A stretch of 64,000 bases of DNA from Arthrobacter sp. KBS0703. Its GTDB lineage: Bacteria > Actinomycetota > Actinomycetes > Actinomycetales > Micrococcaceae. Below are positions 16,933 to 26,172 of the stretch, piece after piece; position 1 is the first letter of the stretch; every line of letters begins with the position of its first letter. A program made the translations under genes and the position numbers. The stretch covers positions 1-64,000 of the forward strand of contig NZ_MVDG02000002.1 in NCBI RefSeq assembly GCF_002008315.2, in the 5' to 3' direction. The notes below the pieces were generated by a model. That model was not told the DNA's origin. It searched no databases and saw only the letters and a list, made by a program, of their open reading frames with translations.

Positions 16933-18276
16933 ATGAAGAAAACTATCGGCGCCGTCGCTGCCGCCGCAGCCATCGCCCTTTCCCTGTCCGCCTGTGGCGG
17001 CGGATCCGCCGCCCCGTCCGCCGAGGCCAAGGGAGAAATCAACTACTGGCTCTGGGACGCCAACCAGCTCCCCGCGTACCAGCAGTGCGCCACCGACTTC
17101 ACCAAGGCCAACCCGGACATCAAGGTCAAGATCACCCAGCGCGGCTGGGACGACTACTGGACCACCCTGACCAACGGCTTCGTCGCCGGAACGGCACCGG
17201 ACGTCTTCACCGACCACCTTTCCAAGTTCCCCGAATACGCCTCGAAGAAGCAGCTGCTCGCCCTGGACGACGCCGTCCAGAAGGACGGGGTCAAGCTGGA
17301 CGTCTACAACAAGGGCCTCGCCGATCTGTGGGTGGGCCAGGACGGCAAGCGCTACGGACTGCCCAAGGACTGGGACACCGTCGCCATGTTCTACAACAAG
17401 AAGCTCGTCAAGGATGCCGGCTACACCGAGGAGCAGCTGAAGAACCTCGACTGGAACCCGCAGGACGGCGGCAGCTACGAGAAGGCCATCGCCCACCTCA
17501 CCGTGGACAAGAGCGGCAAGCGCGGCGACGAGGCCGGCTTCGACAAGACCAAGGTGGCCACCTACGGCCTCGGCCTCGAGTCCTCCGGTTCCGGCCAGGG
17601 CCAGACCCAATGGAGCTTCCTGTCCGCCACCACCGGCTGGACCCACACGGACAAGAACCCGTGGGGCACCAAGTTCAACTACGACGATCCCAAGCTCCAG
17701 GAGACCATCAAGTGGTGGGCCGGTCTCGCGGACAAGGGCTACATGCCCAAGCTTGAGACCACCGTCGGCGCGAGCGTCTCAGACGCCTTCGGTGCCGGCA
17801 AGGCAGCCATCAACACCAACGGATCCTGGATGATCGGCCAGTACACCAGTTACAAGGGTGTCGAAACCGGAATCGCCCCGACCCCCAAGGGACCTGACGG
17901 CAAGCGCGCCAGCATGTTCAACGGCCTGGCCGACTCCATCTGGGCCGGCACCAAGAACCCGGCTGCTTCCGTGAAGTGGGTCGAGTACCTGGCCTCCAGC
18001 GCCTGCCAGGATGTCGTGGCCTCCAAGGCCGTCGTCTTCCCCGCCATCAAGAGCTCCTCCGACAAGGCCGCCGCTGCCTTCAAGGCCAAGGGCATTGACG
18101 TCAGCGCCTTCACCACGCACGTCACGGATGGCACCACCTTCCTGTTCCCCATCGCTGACAAGGCCGCCAAGGTGGACGGTGTCATGAAGCCCGCCATGGA
18201 CGCGGTTGTGTCCGGCAAGAAGGACGCCAGCTCCCTGACCGACGCCAACGGCCAGGTCAACTCCCTCTTCAAGTAG
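16933..18276 (+). CDS. Extracellular galactoside-binding lipoprotein
   Basis: This is a 447-residue family 1 solute-binding protein. The N-terminal Lys pair, hydrophobic core and lipobox LSAC (cysteine at about residue 21) mark a secreted lipoprotein. AGAAAGG precedes the ATG at 16933. It is the third gene of the galactoside operon. A stable hairpin follows it (18332-18361). Such hairpins commonly protect the abundant binding-protein mRNA and reduce read-through to the enzyme gene. The ligand is inferred from the alpha-galactosidase that follows. Confidence 0.9.
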   Translation: MKKTIGAVAAAAAIALSLSACGGGSAAPSAEAKGEINYWLWDANQLPAYQQCATDFTKANPDIKVKITQRGWDDYWTTLTNGFVAGTAPDVFTDHLSKFPEYASKKQLLALDDAVQKDGVKLDVYNKGLADLWVGQDGKRYGLPKDWDTVAMFYNKKLVKDAGYTEEQLKNLDWNPQDGGSYEKAIAHLTVDKSGKRGDEAGFDKTKVATYGLGLESSGSGQGQTQWSFLSATTGWTHTDKNPWGTKFNYDDPKLQETIKWWAGLADKGYMPKLETTVGASVSDAFGAGKAAINTNGSWMIGQYTSYKGVETGIAPTPKGPDGKRASMFNGLADSIWAGTKNPAASVKWVEYLASSACQDVVASKAVVFPAIKSSSDKAAAAFKAKGIDVSAFTTHVTDGTTFLFPIADKAAKVDGVMKPAMDAVVSGKKDASSLTDANGQVNSLFK

Positions 18277-18331
18277 GGAACAAACTGGGCGACAATCGAA
18301 GCCCAGGCATCCACCGCAGCACCACGTTTAC

Positions 18332-18361
18332 GGGCCGGCACAGCACACCCTGTGCCGGCCC
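18332..18361 (+). terminator. Intercistronic hairpin
   Basis: GGGCCGGCACAG and CTGTGCCGGCCC form a 12-bp stem around a 6-nt loop between the binding-protein and alpha-galactosidase genes. There is no T-run, so partial termination or mRNA stabilisation is more likely than full termination. Confidence 0.65.
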
Positions 18362-18415
18362 CGCAACGGCTTTCCCTACCTACCGCTTTTGCTCCTCACC
18401 GAAAGAGAACTTCCT

Positions 18416-20596
18416 ATGGATCCCCTGCACCTCCGTTCCGCCGGCACCAGCCTGGTGATCAGTTTCAGTAGCGGGGAGGCCGAGGTCATCCATTGGGGTG
18501 CCGACCTCGGCACCGAGCTCCCGGACCTCGCCATCCTCGCCGAACCCATCCCCAACTCCGCCATCGATGCCACCGTTCCTGCCGGGCTTCTCCCGCAGGC
18601 ATCCTCGAGCTGGCGCGGACGGCCGGGGCTGCGCGGCCACCGCATTGCCGACGGCGTTTCCGGGCTCGACTTCTCCGCCCGCCTTCGCGCCGTGCATGCC
18701 GCCGTCACGGGCAACTCGGCGGTCGTGGTGCAGCAGGATGCCGACGCCGGCATCACCGTGGAATCCACGCTCGCACTGCACGACGGCGGCCTGCTGGAAC
18801 TGCGCCACACCGTCACCAACGACGGGACCTCGCCTTTCCAGCTCGACGAACTGGCCACGGTCCTCCCGGTGGCGCCGGACGCCGTCGAACTCCTGGACCT
18901 GACCGGGCGCTGGTGCCGGGAACGGCACCCGCAGCGCCGGCCCATCCAGCAGGGCACCTGGGTGCGCACCGGACGCCATGGCCGCACCGGCCATGACTCC
19001 TCGCTCCTTTTCGCCGCGGGCACCGCCGGCTTCGGCAACCGCCACGGCAGGGTCTGGGCCACGCACCTGGCCTGGAGCGGCAATCACGAACAGTTCGCGG
19101 ACACGCTGGCTGACGGGCGGACCATGATCGGCGGCTCCGAACTGCTGGGCCCGGCCGAGGTGGTCCTCGGACCCGGCGGCAGCTACACCACCCCCGCGCT
19201 CTTCGCGGCCTACTCCGACCGCGGCCTCGACGGAATCAGCGAGGCCTTCTACAGCTGGTTCCGTTCCCGTCCGCACCATGTGCTGCCGGCAGCGGGCGGC
19301 GGAAAGCAGCGCCCCGTGGTGCTCAACACCTGGGAAGCCGTCTACTTCGACCACGACCTCGGCACGCTGATCGAACTCGCCGACTCCGCCGCCGACCTCG
19401 GCGTCGAGCGCTTCGTGCTGGACGACGGCTGGTTCCGGGGCCGCCGCGACGACAAAGCCGGGCTGGGCGACTGGTTCGTGGACGAGACCCTGTGGCCGGA
19501 CGGGCTGACTCCCCTCATCGAGGCCGTCACCACCCGGGGCATGGAGTTCGGCCTGTGGGTGGAACCTGAGATGATCAACCTCAATTCAGACGTCGCCCGC
19601 GCCCACCCGGACTGGATCGTCGGCCCGGCCGCGGCCTCCCACAAGGACGGCGGCCGACTGCCGCTGCAATGGCGGAACCAGCACATCATCGACCTCGTGA
19701 ACCCGGAAGCCTGGCAGTACATCTTCGACCGGATCAATGCCCTGCTGCGTGAGAACAACATCAGCTACCTCAAGTGGGACCAGAACCGGGACCTCACCGA
19801 ACACGGCCACGCCGGCCGGTCTTCCGTCCACGAGCAGACCCTCGCCGCCTACCGCCTGTTCGATGAACTCCGCAAGGTCCATCCCGGCGTCGAAATCGAA
19901 AGCTGCTCCTCCGGCGGCGCGCGCGTGGACCTCGGGATCCTGGAGCGCACGGACCGCATCTGGGCCTCGGACTGCAACGACGCCCTGGAACGGCAGACCA
20001 TCCAGCGCTGGACCGGCATGGTGGTTCCGCCGGAGCTCGTGGGCGGGCACATCGGGCCCACCACGTCCCACACCACGGCCCGCACCCACGATCTGTCCTT
20101 CCGCGCCATCACGGCACTGTTCGGCCACTTCGGCATGGAATGGGACGTCCGCGAGGTCCAGGGCGCAGAACGCGACGAGCTCAAGCGGTTCATCGGGCTC
20201 TACAAGGAGCACCGCGGGCTCATTCACAGCGGCCGGATGGTCCGTTCGGACGTTCCCGACGACTCCTTCATGCTTCATGGCGTGGCGGCCGGCGGAGAAG
20301 TTTCCGCCGGCGAGACTGCGGCCCTGTTCGCACTGGTGAGCACCCGGACGTCGTTTGCCGAGCAGCCCGGACGGATCACGGTTCCGGGCCTGGAAGCTGA
20401 CCGCAGCTACCGCCTCGAAGCCGTATTCCCGGCACCGGGCGATGCCGACTACGCCCACACCTTCACGCAGATCCAGGCACCGGCGTGGCTGGCGTCCGGG
20501 GCGGAAGCCAATGGCAAATTCCTGGCCCAGGTGGGGCTGCCCATGCCGAACCTGAACCCGGAGCACGCTCTGCTCCTGAAGGTTACGGCGCTCTGA
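18416..20596 (+). CDS. Alpha-galactosidase, glycoside hydrolase family 36
   Basis: This 726-residue enzyme should remove terminal alpha-1,6-linked galactose from melibiose, raffinose and related sugars. It has an N-terminal beta-sandwich, a TIM-barrel core and a C-terminal beta domain. Diagnostic GH36 motifs are FVLDDGWFRGRRDD, then YLKWDQNRD with the nucleophile D455, and WASDCND with the acid/base D519. There is no signal peptide, so it acts in the cytoplasm after import by the preceding ABC system. The ATG at 18416 is chosen over 18389 because AAGAGAA precedes it. It is the last gene of the operon and ends at a strong hairpin (20633-20672). Confidence 0.94.
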   Translation: MDPLHLRSAGTSLVISFSSGEAEVIHWGADLGTELPDLAILAEPIPNSAIDATVPAGLLPQASSSWRGRPGLRGHRIADGVSGLDFSARLRAVHAAVTGNSAVVVQQDADAGITVESTLALHDGGLLELRHTVTNDGTSPFQLDELATVLPVAPDAVELLDLTGRWCRERHPQRRPIQQGTWVRTGRHGRTGHDSSLLFAAGTAGFGNRHGRVWATHLAWSGNHEQFADTLADGRTMIGGSELLGPAEVVLGPGGSYTTPALFAAYSDRGLDGISEAFYSWFRSRPHHVLPAAGGGKQRPVVLNTWEAVYFDHDLGTLIELADSAADLGVERFVLDDGWFRGRRDDKAGLGDWFVDETLWPDGLTPLIEAVTTRGMEFGLWVEPEMINLNSDVARAHPDWIVGPAAASHKDGGRLPLQWRNQHIIDLVNPEAWQYIFDRINALLRENNISYLKWDQNRDLTEHGHAGRSSVHEQTLAAYRLFDELRKVHPGVEIESCSSGGARVDLGILERTDRIWASDCNDALERQTIQRWTGMVVPPELVGGHIGPTTSHTTARTHDLSFRAITALFGHFGMEWDVREVQGAERDELKRFIGLYKEHRGLIHSGRMVRSDVPDDSFMLHGVAAGGEVSAGETAALFALVSTRTSFAEQPGRITVPGLEADRSYRLEAVFPAPGDADYAHTFTQIQAPAWLASGAEANGKFLAQVGLPMPNLNPEHALLLKVTAL

Positions 20597-20632
20597 GGGA
20601 AAACGTTGGCCGGATGAACCGGGCAGAATGAA

Positions 20633-20672
20633 CCGGTGGCCGGTGGCGGGTATTCCCGCCACCGGCCACCGG
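20633..20672 (+). terminator. Strong hairpin after alpha-galactosidase
   Basis: There are perfect 18-bp arms (CCGGTGGCCGGTGGCGGG and its complement) around a TATT loop, 36 bp after the stop codon. It closes the galactoside operon before aroQ. Confidence 0.75.
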
Positions 20673-20749
20673 CGTGTTCGGGGAGGCCTGGCGTAACGAA
20701 AGTTCGGCCGAGAAGGGGACCGGCGGCGCGACGCGATAGATTTGCACCC

Positions 20750-21226
20750 ATGACTGAAGCCCCCTCCGCCACCGAAGCCGGCCGCGGCACCATCCTTGTC
20801 CTCAATGGCCCCAACCTGAACCTCCTGGGCACCCGCGAGCCCGAGAAGTACGGCACGGCAACGCTGGCCGACGTCGAACAGCTGGCAAAGGACGCCGGGG
20901 CGGCGCACGGGCTGGACGTTGAGTGCTTCCAGTCCAACCACGAGGGCGCGCTGGTGGACGCCATCCACGCGGCCCGCGGCAGGGCGATCGGCATCGTGCT
21001 CAATGCCGGCGCCTACACCCACACCTCGGTGGCGATCCGGGACGCCATCTCCGCGGTGCAGCTGCCTGCGGTGGAGGTCCACATCACCAACGTGCATGCC
21101 CGCGAAGAGTTCAGGCACCACTCCTACCTTTCGGACATCAGCAAGGCCGTAATCGCGGGCGCCGGGATCATGGGCTACCGCTTCGCGGTGGAATACCTCG
21201 CCGACCTGAATGCCGGCAAGGCCTGA
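20750..21226 (+). CDS. aroQ: Type II 3-dehydroquinate dehydratase
   Basis: This 158-residue shikimate-pathway enzyme dehydrates 3-dehydroquinate and also serves quinate breakdown. Type II signatures are [17 protein letters not shown], where the tyrosine is the catalytic base, then [18 protein letters not shown] and the catalytic histidine in VEVHITN. I chose the ATG at 20750, and the frame open to 20636 is not coding. The family length is about 150, as here. The next gene begins 2 bp after its stop. That gene (DUF2332) has no known link to shikimate metabolism. Confidence 0.93.
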   Translation: MTEAPSATEAGRGTILVLNGPNLNLLGTREPEKYGTATLADVEQLAKDAGAAHGLDVECFQSNHEGALVDAIHAARGRAIGIVLNAGAYTHTSVAIRDAISAVQLPAVEVHITNVHAREEFRHHSYLSDISKAVIAGAGIMGYRFAVEYLADLNAGKA

Positions 21227-21228
21227 CA

Positions 21229-22266
21229 ATGCCTGCCGCGGCCCTGGGCACCGCAGACTGGTACCGGCATTTCGGCACGGTTGATGCCCCGGGTTCGTCA
21301 GCCTGCTATGCCGACTGGTCGCTGCACATCGCCGACGACCCCGCGCTGATCGCCCGGATCGACCAGTGGCCGCACAACAAGCGCCAGCCGCTGCTGCTCC
21401 TGGCCGCTGCCCGCTACCTGGGCGCCAAGGTGTCCCCCTACGGCCAGTTCCGGACGTTCCTGGATGCGCATTGGGCGGACATCTCGCGGACTGTCCTGTC
21501 CCGCGCCACGCAAACGAACGAGGTGGGCCGCTGCGCCACCCTGCTGCCGTCCCTGGCAGCCATCTCCGCCGCCGAACTAAAGCCCCTCGCCCTGATCGAG
21601 GTGGGCGCCTCCGCCGGGCTTGCCCTGTTCCCGGACCGGTACGGCTACGAGTACGACGACGGCGCAACAGTCACGCGGCTGCTTCCGGAACCCCGCCCCG
21701 AGGGACAGCCGCCGGCACCCGTGCCGCCCGTCCTGCGGTGCGCTGTCTCCGGCGCGGTTCCCCTGCCGGACAAGCTCCCCGAGGTGGTGTGGCGGGCCGG
21801 GATCGACCTGAACCCCCTCGACGTCGGAAACGACGACGACGTCGCCTGGCTGGAAGCGCTGATCTGGCCCGAACAGGACTTCCGCCGCGAACGGCTGCGG
21901 AAGGCGATCGGCGTCGCGCGCGAAAACCCGCCGCTGCTGGTGGCCGGCGACCTGAACCAGCAACTGGTGTCCCTGGCCGGCCTGGCTCCGGCCGACGCGG
22001 CACTGGTGGTGTTCCACAGCGCCGTCATGGGCTACCTCAGTGCGGACGGCCGCTCACGGTTCCGCGCTACGGTGCAGGACCTGGCGGCCGGCCGCGGGTG
22101 CCACTGGCTGTCCAACGAGGGCGAAACGGTGATTGCCCAGGAGGACGGGTCCAGCGTGGTTCCGGAGATGGCGCCAGGCAGGCTCCGGGGAAACTTCCTG
22201 CTGCTCCACAACGGCCGGCCGGTGGCCATTACGGGTCCTCACGGGCAGAGCCTGGAGTGGCTCTAG
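21229..22266 (+). CDS. DUF2332 family protein
   Basis: This is a 345-residue protein starting 2 bp after aroQ. The segments WPHNKRQPLLLLAAARYLG, EVGASAGL and CHWLSNEGE match the DUF2332 family as I know it. EVGASAGL resembles a methyltransferase-like SAM loop, but no catalytic role is established. It has no signal peptide or membrane span. It is likely co-transcribed with aroQ. The function is unknown. Confidence 0.8.
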   Translation: MPAAALGTADWYRHFGTVDAPGSSACYADWSLHIADDPALIARIDQWPHNKRQPLLLLAAARYLGAKVSPYGQFRTFLDAHWADISRTVLSRATQTNEVGRCATLLPSLAAISAAELKPLALIEVGASAGLALFPDRYGYEYDDGATVTRLLPEPRPEGQPPAPVPPVLRCAVSGAVPLPDKLPEVVWRAGIDLNPLDVGNDDDVAWLEALIWPEQDFRRERLRKAIGVARENPPLLVAGDLNQQLVSLAGLAPADAALVVFHSAVMGYLSADGRSRFRATVQDLAAGRGCHWLSNEGETVIAQEDGSSVVPEMAPGRLRGNFLLLHNGRPVAITGPHGQSLEWL

Positions 22267-22277
22267 CCGTGGGTTGG

Positions 22278-22295
22278 GGCTGCAGGGCTGCAGCC
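22278..22295. terminator. Short hairpin between convergent genes
   Basis: GGCTGCAG-GG-CTGCAGCC lies between the DUF2332 stop and the MarP stop. The 8-bp stem and 2-nt loop are too tight to be a textbook terminator, so confidence is modest. Confidence 0.4.
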
Positions 22296-22329
22296 TGTGG
22301 CCGGAATCACCTGTTTTAGGACCGCCCAC

Positions 22330-23538
22330 TTACTTCTGGATGCACTGGCCTGACGACACGGCGTTGCTGAGGCTCGGCGCCCTCTCCGCGACGGGCCGGA
22401 GGTCGATCATGGGGATGGCAAAGCCCAGCGCCGTGTTTGACGTGGCCTTCGCGAAGATCACTCCCGCCACCTGACCTCCGGTGGTCAGCAGCGGCCCGCC
22501 CGAGTTCCCGGGCTGGACGTCGCCGGCCAGCTTGTAGACCTCGTCCGGGACGGGGTTGTTCCCGTAGATGTCCGGCACCAGCACGGTGGAGATGCCCTGC
22601 ACCGTGGCGGGCTTGGACTGGTAGGGACCGCCATGGGGATAGCCGGCAAACGCGGCGCTGGTGCCGGCCGGCAGGTCCGGGCTCAGGGCCAGCGCTGCGG
22701 CGGGCAGGCCGTCGACGGCGAGGACGGCGAGATCTGTCTCTTATACACATCTAGATGTGTATAAGAGACAGAAGTAGACCACCCGGCCGGGCATCGCCCC
22801 GCCGCCTGGAATCTCGACGACGGGCTGCGACACGCCCGCCACGACATGCGCATTTGTGACAACCCTGCCGGGCGACACGACGAAGCCTGTTCCGGTCTGG
22901 TTCTGCCCGCACTGGAACGCCGTGCCCGCGATCTTCAGGACCGAACCGGCGGCCCTGTTCAGGGCGGGGGTGTCGGTGTTGGCATCGGGAACAGGGACCT
23001 GCTGTTCCTGCCCGATGCCCTCGATCAGCCTGGGGATCCCGTCACCGATCACCGCCGACCGAAGCTGGGCCATGGCGGTCTTCACCGGGTAGGGCGTCAG
23101 CCCGTCGATGAAGCGGATGACCTTTGATTCGGCAAGCTGCTGGGAGACAAAGGGCACGCCGAGGGAGCTGATACTGAAAGCCAGCATGGACATGACCAGC
23201 GCTGCCACGACCAGATTCACGGCGCCGCCAACCGTCCTGTCCACGGCGCGGAGCGGTTTCAGCCGCACGGCGCTGCGGATGCTGCGGCCGATCATGGTGC
23301 CCAGCGCGTTGCCGAGGACCACCAGCACGACGGCGGTGCCGATGATGGCGGTCAGCCTCCAGCTGCTGTCTTCCACGAAGTTGCTCACGATCGGCACCGA
23401 CAGGAATGCCGCGATGGCGCCGGCGGCAAATCCCGCAAGGCCACCGACGGTGACCAGGAACCCGTTGCGCAGGCCGTAAATCAGGTAGGACAGGAGCGTC
23501 AGGATCAACGCAAGGTCCAGAACGGTCAGGCCAAACAC
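22330..23538 (-). CDS. MarP-type membrane serine protease (CvpA domain plus trypsin-like domain), split by adapter
   Basis: The N-terminal 165 residues or so carry four membrane segments of the CvpA/colicin V type. A trypsin-like domain follows. The catalytic triad is His231 in VVTNAHVVAG, Asp in DLAVLAVDG just after the adapter, and Ser in GNSGGPL. The mate-pair adapter at 22734-22771 replaces a few codons between GRVVYF and DLAVL, so the gene is probably intact in the organism, at about 390 residues. M. tuberculosis MarP (Rv3671c) has the same layout and is needed for acid and oxidative stress survival. The homologue there also lies near crp, nth and a NUDIX gene. Confidence 0.88.
22734..22771. 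other. Mate-pair junction adapter inside the MarP gene
   Basis: This is the full 38-bp palindrome formed by CTGTCTCTTATACACATCT and its reverse complement. The flanks read as one protease gene, with roughly three or four codons missing. Confidence 0.96.
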
Positions 23539-23732
23539 GCGGTCTCCTCACAGGCAGCTTCGCCCCGATTCTACTGGCGGAGTCTGACAATTTGCCGTGG
23601 ACCGCAAGGGGCCCGCCGCGGCTGCCTAGCGCCTTTTAGGGCGTTTCAGCTGCCAAGTACGTCACAGATCGTTCAAAATTCTGAAACAATGGCACAAGCG
23701 CCCCCAGACGACACTTTTAATCAGGAGAATTC

Positions 23733-24410
23733 ATGGACATCGAGGTATTGCGCCGCGCACCCCTTTTCGCCACGCTGGACGACGAAGCTTTCCGTCTGCT
23801 GACGGACGAGCTGACCGAAGTTGACCTGTCGCGTGGGGCATCCGTTTTCCGCGAGGGTGACCAGGGTGACCAGCTGTACTTCATTGTCTCCGGCAAGGTG
23901 AAGCTCGGCCGCACGTCCCCCGACGGCCGCGAATCCCTGCTGGCCATCCTTGGCCCGGGCGAGCTCTTCGGCGAGATGGCACTGTTCGATCCCAGCCCGC
24001 GCACCGCCACGGCCACGGCCGTCTCGGAAACGCGTCTGGCCGGGCTCAAGAACGAGAGCCTGAACTCCCTGCTCCGCACCCGCCCGGAGGTCTCTGCGCA
24101 GCTGCTGCAGGCGCTGGCACGCCGCCTGCGCCGCACCAACGACTCCCTCTCCGACCTCGTCTTCTCCGACGTCCCCGGCCGCGTGGCCAAGGCCCTCCTG
24201 GACCTGGCCGACCGCTTCGGCCGCCCCGCGACCGACGGCGTCCTGGTGGCCCACGAGCTCACCCAGGAAGAGCTCGCCCAGCTGGTGGGAGCCTCCCGCG
24301 AAACGGTCAACAAGGCCCTGGCCGAGTTCGTCCAGCGCGGCTGGCTGCGCCTTGAGGCCCGCGCCGTGGTCATCCTGGACATGCAGCGCCTCCGCCAGCG
24401 CTCCCGCTAA
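23733..24410 (+). CDS. Crp/Fnr-family regulator, GlxR-like
   Basis: The protein has 225 residues. The N-terminal cyclic-nucleotide-binding beta-roll shows GELFGEMALFDPSPRTATATA, where the Glu and the Arg-Thr pair are the cAMP-phosphate contacts in Crp. A dimerisation helix follows. The C-terminal winged helix is LTQEELAQLVGASRETVNKALAEF, with the recognition helix SRETVNKAL. This is the actinobacterial global regulator type (GlxR of Corynebacterium, Rv3676 of M. tuberculosis). AGGAG precedes the ATG. It is divergent from MarP and ends at a 42-bp perfect palindrome. Confidence 0.93.
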   Translation: MDIEVLRRAPLFATLDDEAFRLLTDELTEVDLSRGASVFREGDQGDQLYFIVSGKVKLGRTSPDGRESLLAILGPGELFGEMALFDPSPRTATATAVSETRLAGLKNESLNSLLRTRPEVSAQLLQALARRLRRTNDSLSDLVFSDVPGRVAKALLDLADRFGRPATDGVLVAHELTQEELAQLVGASRETVNKALAEFVQRGWLRLEARAVVILDMQRLRQRSR

Positions 24411-24446
24411 GCGTGAAATGACGCGCAAAGGTCCCTAGGACACAGA

Positions 24447-24488
24447 AAATGCCTGGCGACACCGGAATTCCGGTGTCGCCAGGCATTT
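24447..24488. terminator. 42-bp perfect palindrome, bidirectional terminator
   Basis: Twenty-one bases (AAATGCCTGGCGACACCGG plus AA) are followed directly by their exact complement. The hairpin has A-rich and T-rich ends, so it can terminate transcription from crp (plus) and from the converging NUDIX gene (minus). Part of the right arm (GTGTCGCCAGG) is repeated just after it at about 24492-24503. Confidence 0.88.
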
Positions 24489-24516
24489 CTCGTGTCGCCA
24501 GGTGATTTCGGCAGCC

Positions 24517-25428
24517 CTAGCGCTCCCGCTGGGGCTCTCCGGCTACGGTCTTTGCGGCCTCGACCTCGAGCATGAGGGTGCCGTTTTCTTCGACCAGCTT
24601 GGGCTGGTAGACGTGCGGGGTGCGCTTGTAGCTGAGGTAGGCGATGCATCCGTTGGCCGCCGCCATTTTCTCGAGCATGATCTCGGAACCGGGCACCAGC
24701 AGCTGGCCGAGTTTGAGGCCCACGGTGTTTTCCTGGCCCACCTCATCGCCCAGGGCGGTGGTGTCGCGTTCGCTGACCACCTTGGTGACGCACACCCACC
24801 GGCCCCAGACGCCTTTGCTCGCGAGCAGGCTGGGCTGCTGGTTCATGGGGACAGTCGCTGCGAAGTACCGCGTGTTGAAGCGGCGGTGCGCGAAGTCCGG
24901 GCTGAGCCAGTTCACGAGGGACTTGAGCAGGTCGGTCCGGACGGACAGCCCGCGTTTGGCCAGCACGTCGGTGAACGACTTCTCCTGGGAAGCGACGGCC
25001 TCGCGCGCCTTCATCCACTCGGACGTGGACGTGGCCTCCACGGTGGAGGACAGGTCCGGTCCGGCCAGGAGCACGCCGGTCTCCTCGAACAGTTCGCGGA
25101 TGGCGCCCACCACGTGGCGGCGCGCCAGCCCGACGTCGTCCGTCCCCATCTGCTCGGCCCAATGCTGCGGTGAGGGGCCCAGCCAGCCGACGGGGTCGTC
25201 GTCGGACGCATCCAGGGAGCCGCCCGGAAAGGCGAGGACGCCCAGTGGCGAAGACCCCGGCCGGTACCCCAGCCAGGTCTCCAGGCCGGTGGGCGAATCT
25301 CGGAGGAGTACCACCGAGGAGGCCAGCCGGGCGGCGCGCGGCGTGCGTTCGCCGTGTTCTACCCAGCTTTGTGCTGCCCCTTCGAGTTCGGGAGGTAGTA
25401 CAAACAGGCGACGTGCTAGCTGGGGCAA
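24517..25428 (-). CDS. NUDIX hydrolase, NUDT19-like with split Nudix box
   Basis: This is a 303-residue protein. The Nudix box is divided: FPGGSLDASDDD is followed by an insertion of about 25 residues, then GAIRELFEETGVLL completes it with the metal-binding glutamates. This insertion is characteristic of the NUDT19/RP2p subgroup, whose members cleave CoA-type substrates. Substrate identity here is inference. RidA, DUF4177 and this gene form a minus-strand operon with gaps of 1 and 16 bp. The same genes accompany crp in other actinobacteria. Confidence 0.85.
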   Translation of the reverse strand: MPQLARRLFVLPPELEGAAQSWVEHGERTPRAARLASSVVLLRDSPTGLETWLGYRPGSSPLGVLAFPGGSLDASDDDPVGWLGPSPQHWAEQMGTDDVGLARRHVVGAIRELFEETGVLLAGPDLSSTVEATSTSEWMKAREAVASQEKSFTDVLAKRGLSVRTDLLKSLVNWLSPDFAHRRFNTRYFAATVPMNQQPSLLASKGVWGRWVCVTKVVSERDTTALGDEVGQENTVGLKLGQLLVPGSEIMLEKMAAANGCIAYLSYKRTPHVYQPKLVEENGTLMLEVEAAKTVAGEPQRER

Positions 25429-25444
25429 AGGAAGCGACCGGTCC

Positions 25445-25978
25445 TTAGCTGAATTCGGCGATCAGTTCGACTTCTACGGGAGAGTCGAGCGGCAGGACTG
25501 AAACACCGACGGCGGAGCGGGCGTGCTGGCCCGCGTCACCCAAGACCCGGCCAAGGAGCTCCGACGCGCCATTGATGACGCCCGGCTGGCCGGTGAAGGA
25601 CGGGTCCGAGGACACGAAACCCACGACCTTAACGATCCGGGTGATGCGGTCGAGGTCGCCGATGACGCTCTTGACGGCGGCCAGGGCGTTGACGGCACAG
25701 ACGGCGGCATAGGCCTTGGCGTCCTCGGGCGACACGGTGGGCTCGTCGGAGGTTCCTTCCGTTCCGGCGGACACCTTGCCCGTGGCTTCGAGCTTGCCGT
25801 CAATGAACGGCAGCTGTCCGGACGTGTAGACGTGGTTGCCGCTGATGACGGCCGGCACGTAGGCAGCCACGGGGGCTGCCACTTCCGGGAGGGTCAGCCC
25901 GAGCTCGGCAAGGCGCTGTTCGACGGCGGACGACGGCGCCGCCGCAGCGCCGGAAGCGGTTTCCTGGGGCGTGGTCAT
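25445..25978 (-). CDS. RidA-family enamine/imine deaminase
   Basis: The protein has 177 residues from the ATG at 25978, whose ribosome site GAGGGAGAA lies inside the end of the preceding gene. RidA proteins hydrolyse reactive enamines and imines released by PLP enzymes. The signatures VYTSGQLPFIDGKL, the central CAVNALAAVKSVIGDLD and the final VEVELIAEF are present. The usual catalytic arginine (in a CTVYL-R-type stretch) is not obvious, so this belongs to the longer, divergent group near Rv3678c-type genes. The mature domain begins at about residue 25 after an Ala/Pro-rich leader. Confidence 0.88.
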   Translation of the reverse strand: MTTPQETASGAAAAPSSAVEQRLAELGLTLPEVAAPVAAYVPAVISGNHVYTSGQLPFIDGKLEATGKVSAGTEGTSDEPTVSPEDAKAYAAVCAVNALAAVKSVIGDLDRITRIVKVVGFVSSDPSFTGQPGVINGASELLGRVLGDAGQHARSAVGVSVLPLDSPVEVELIAEFS

Positions 25979-25979
25979 G

Positions 25980-26135
25980 CTACTGCTTCTCCCTCTTGAG
26001 GTAGGCAACCAGACCGTTGCCGTCGGGGCCGGGGACTACCTGGACGAGCTCCCAGCCGTCCTCTCCCCACTGGTCCAGAATCTGCTTCGTGGCGTGGATG
26101 ATGAGCGGAATCGTTGCGTACTCCCATTTGGTCAT
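25980..26135 (-). CDS. DUF4177-type small protein
   Basis: This is a 51-residue reading frame starting MTKWEYATIPL and ending LKREKQ. The pattern WEYATIP..., then LDQWGEDGWELVQVVPG, is typical of DUF4177 proteins, small beta-rich proteins of unknown role. It ends 1 bp before the RidA start, so the two are translationally linked. It is divergent from ponA by 37 bp. Confidence 0.85.
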   Translation of the reverse strand: MTKWEYATIPLIIHATKQILDQWGEDGWELVQVVPGPDGNGLVAYLKREKQ

Positions 26136-26172
26136 GAACTAAAGCCTAGTACTTGCCGGTAAACTGGAGAAC

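Noticed and set aside
22316..22750. Alternative ORFs over the end of the MarP gene beginning MCIRDR
   Set aside because: They are made by the adapter at 22734-22771 in the wrong frame, while GNSGGPL of the protease lies in the other frame.
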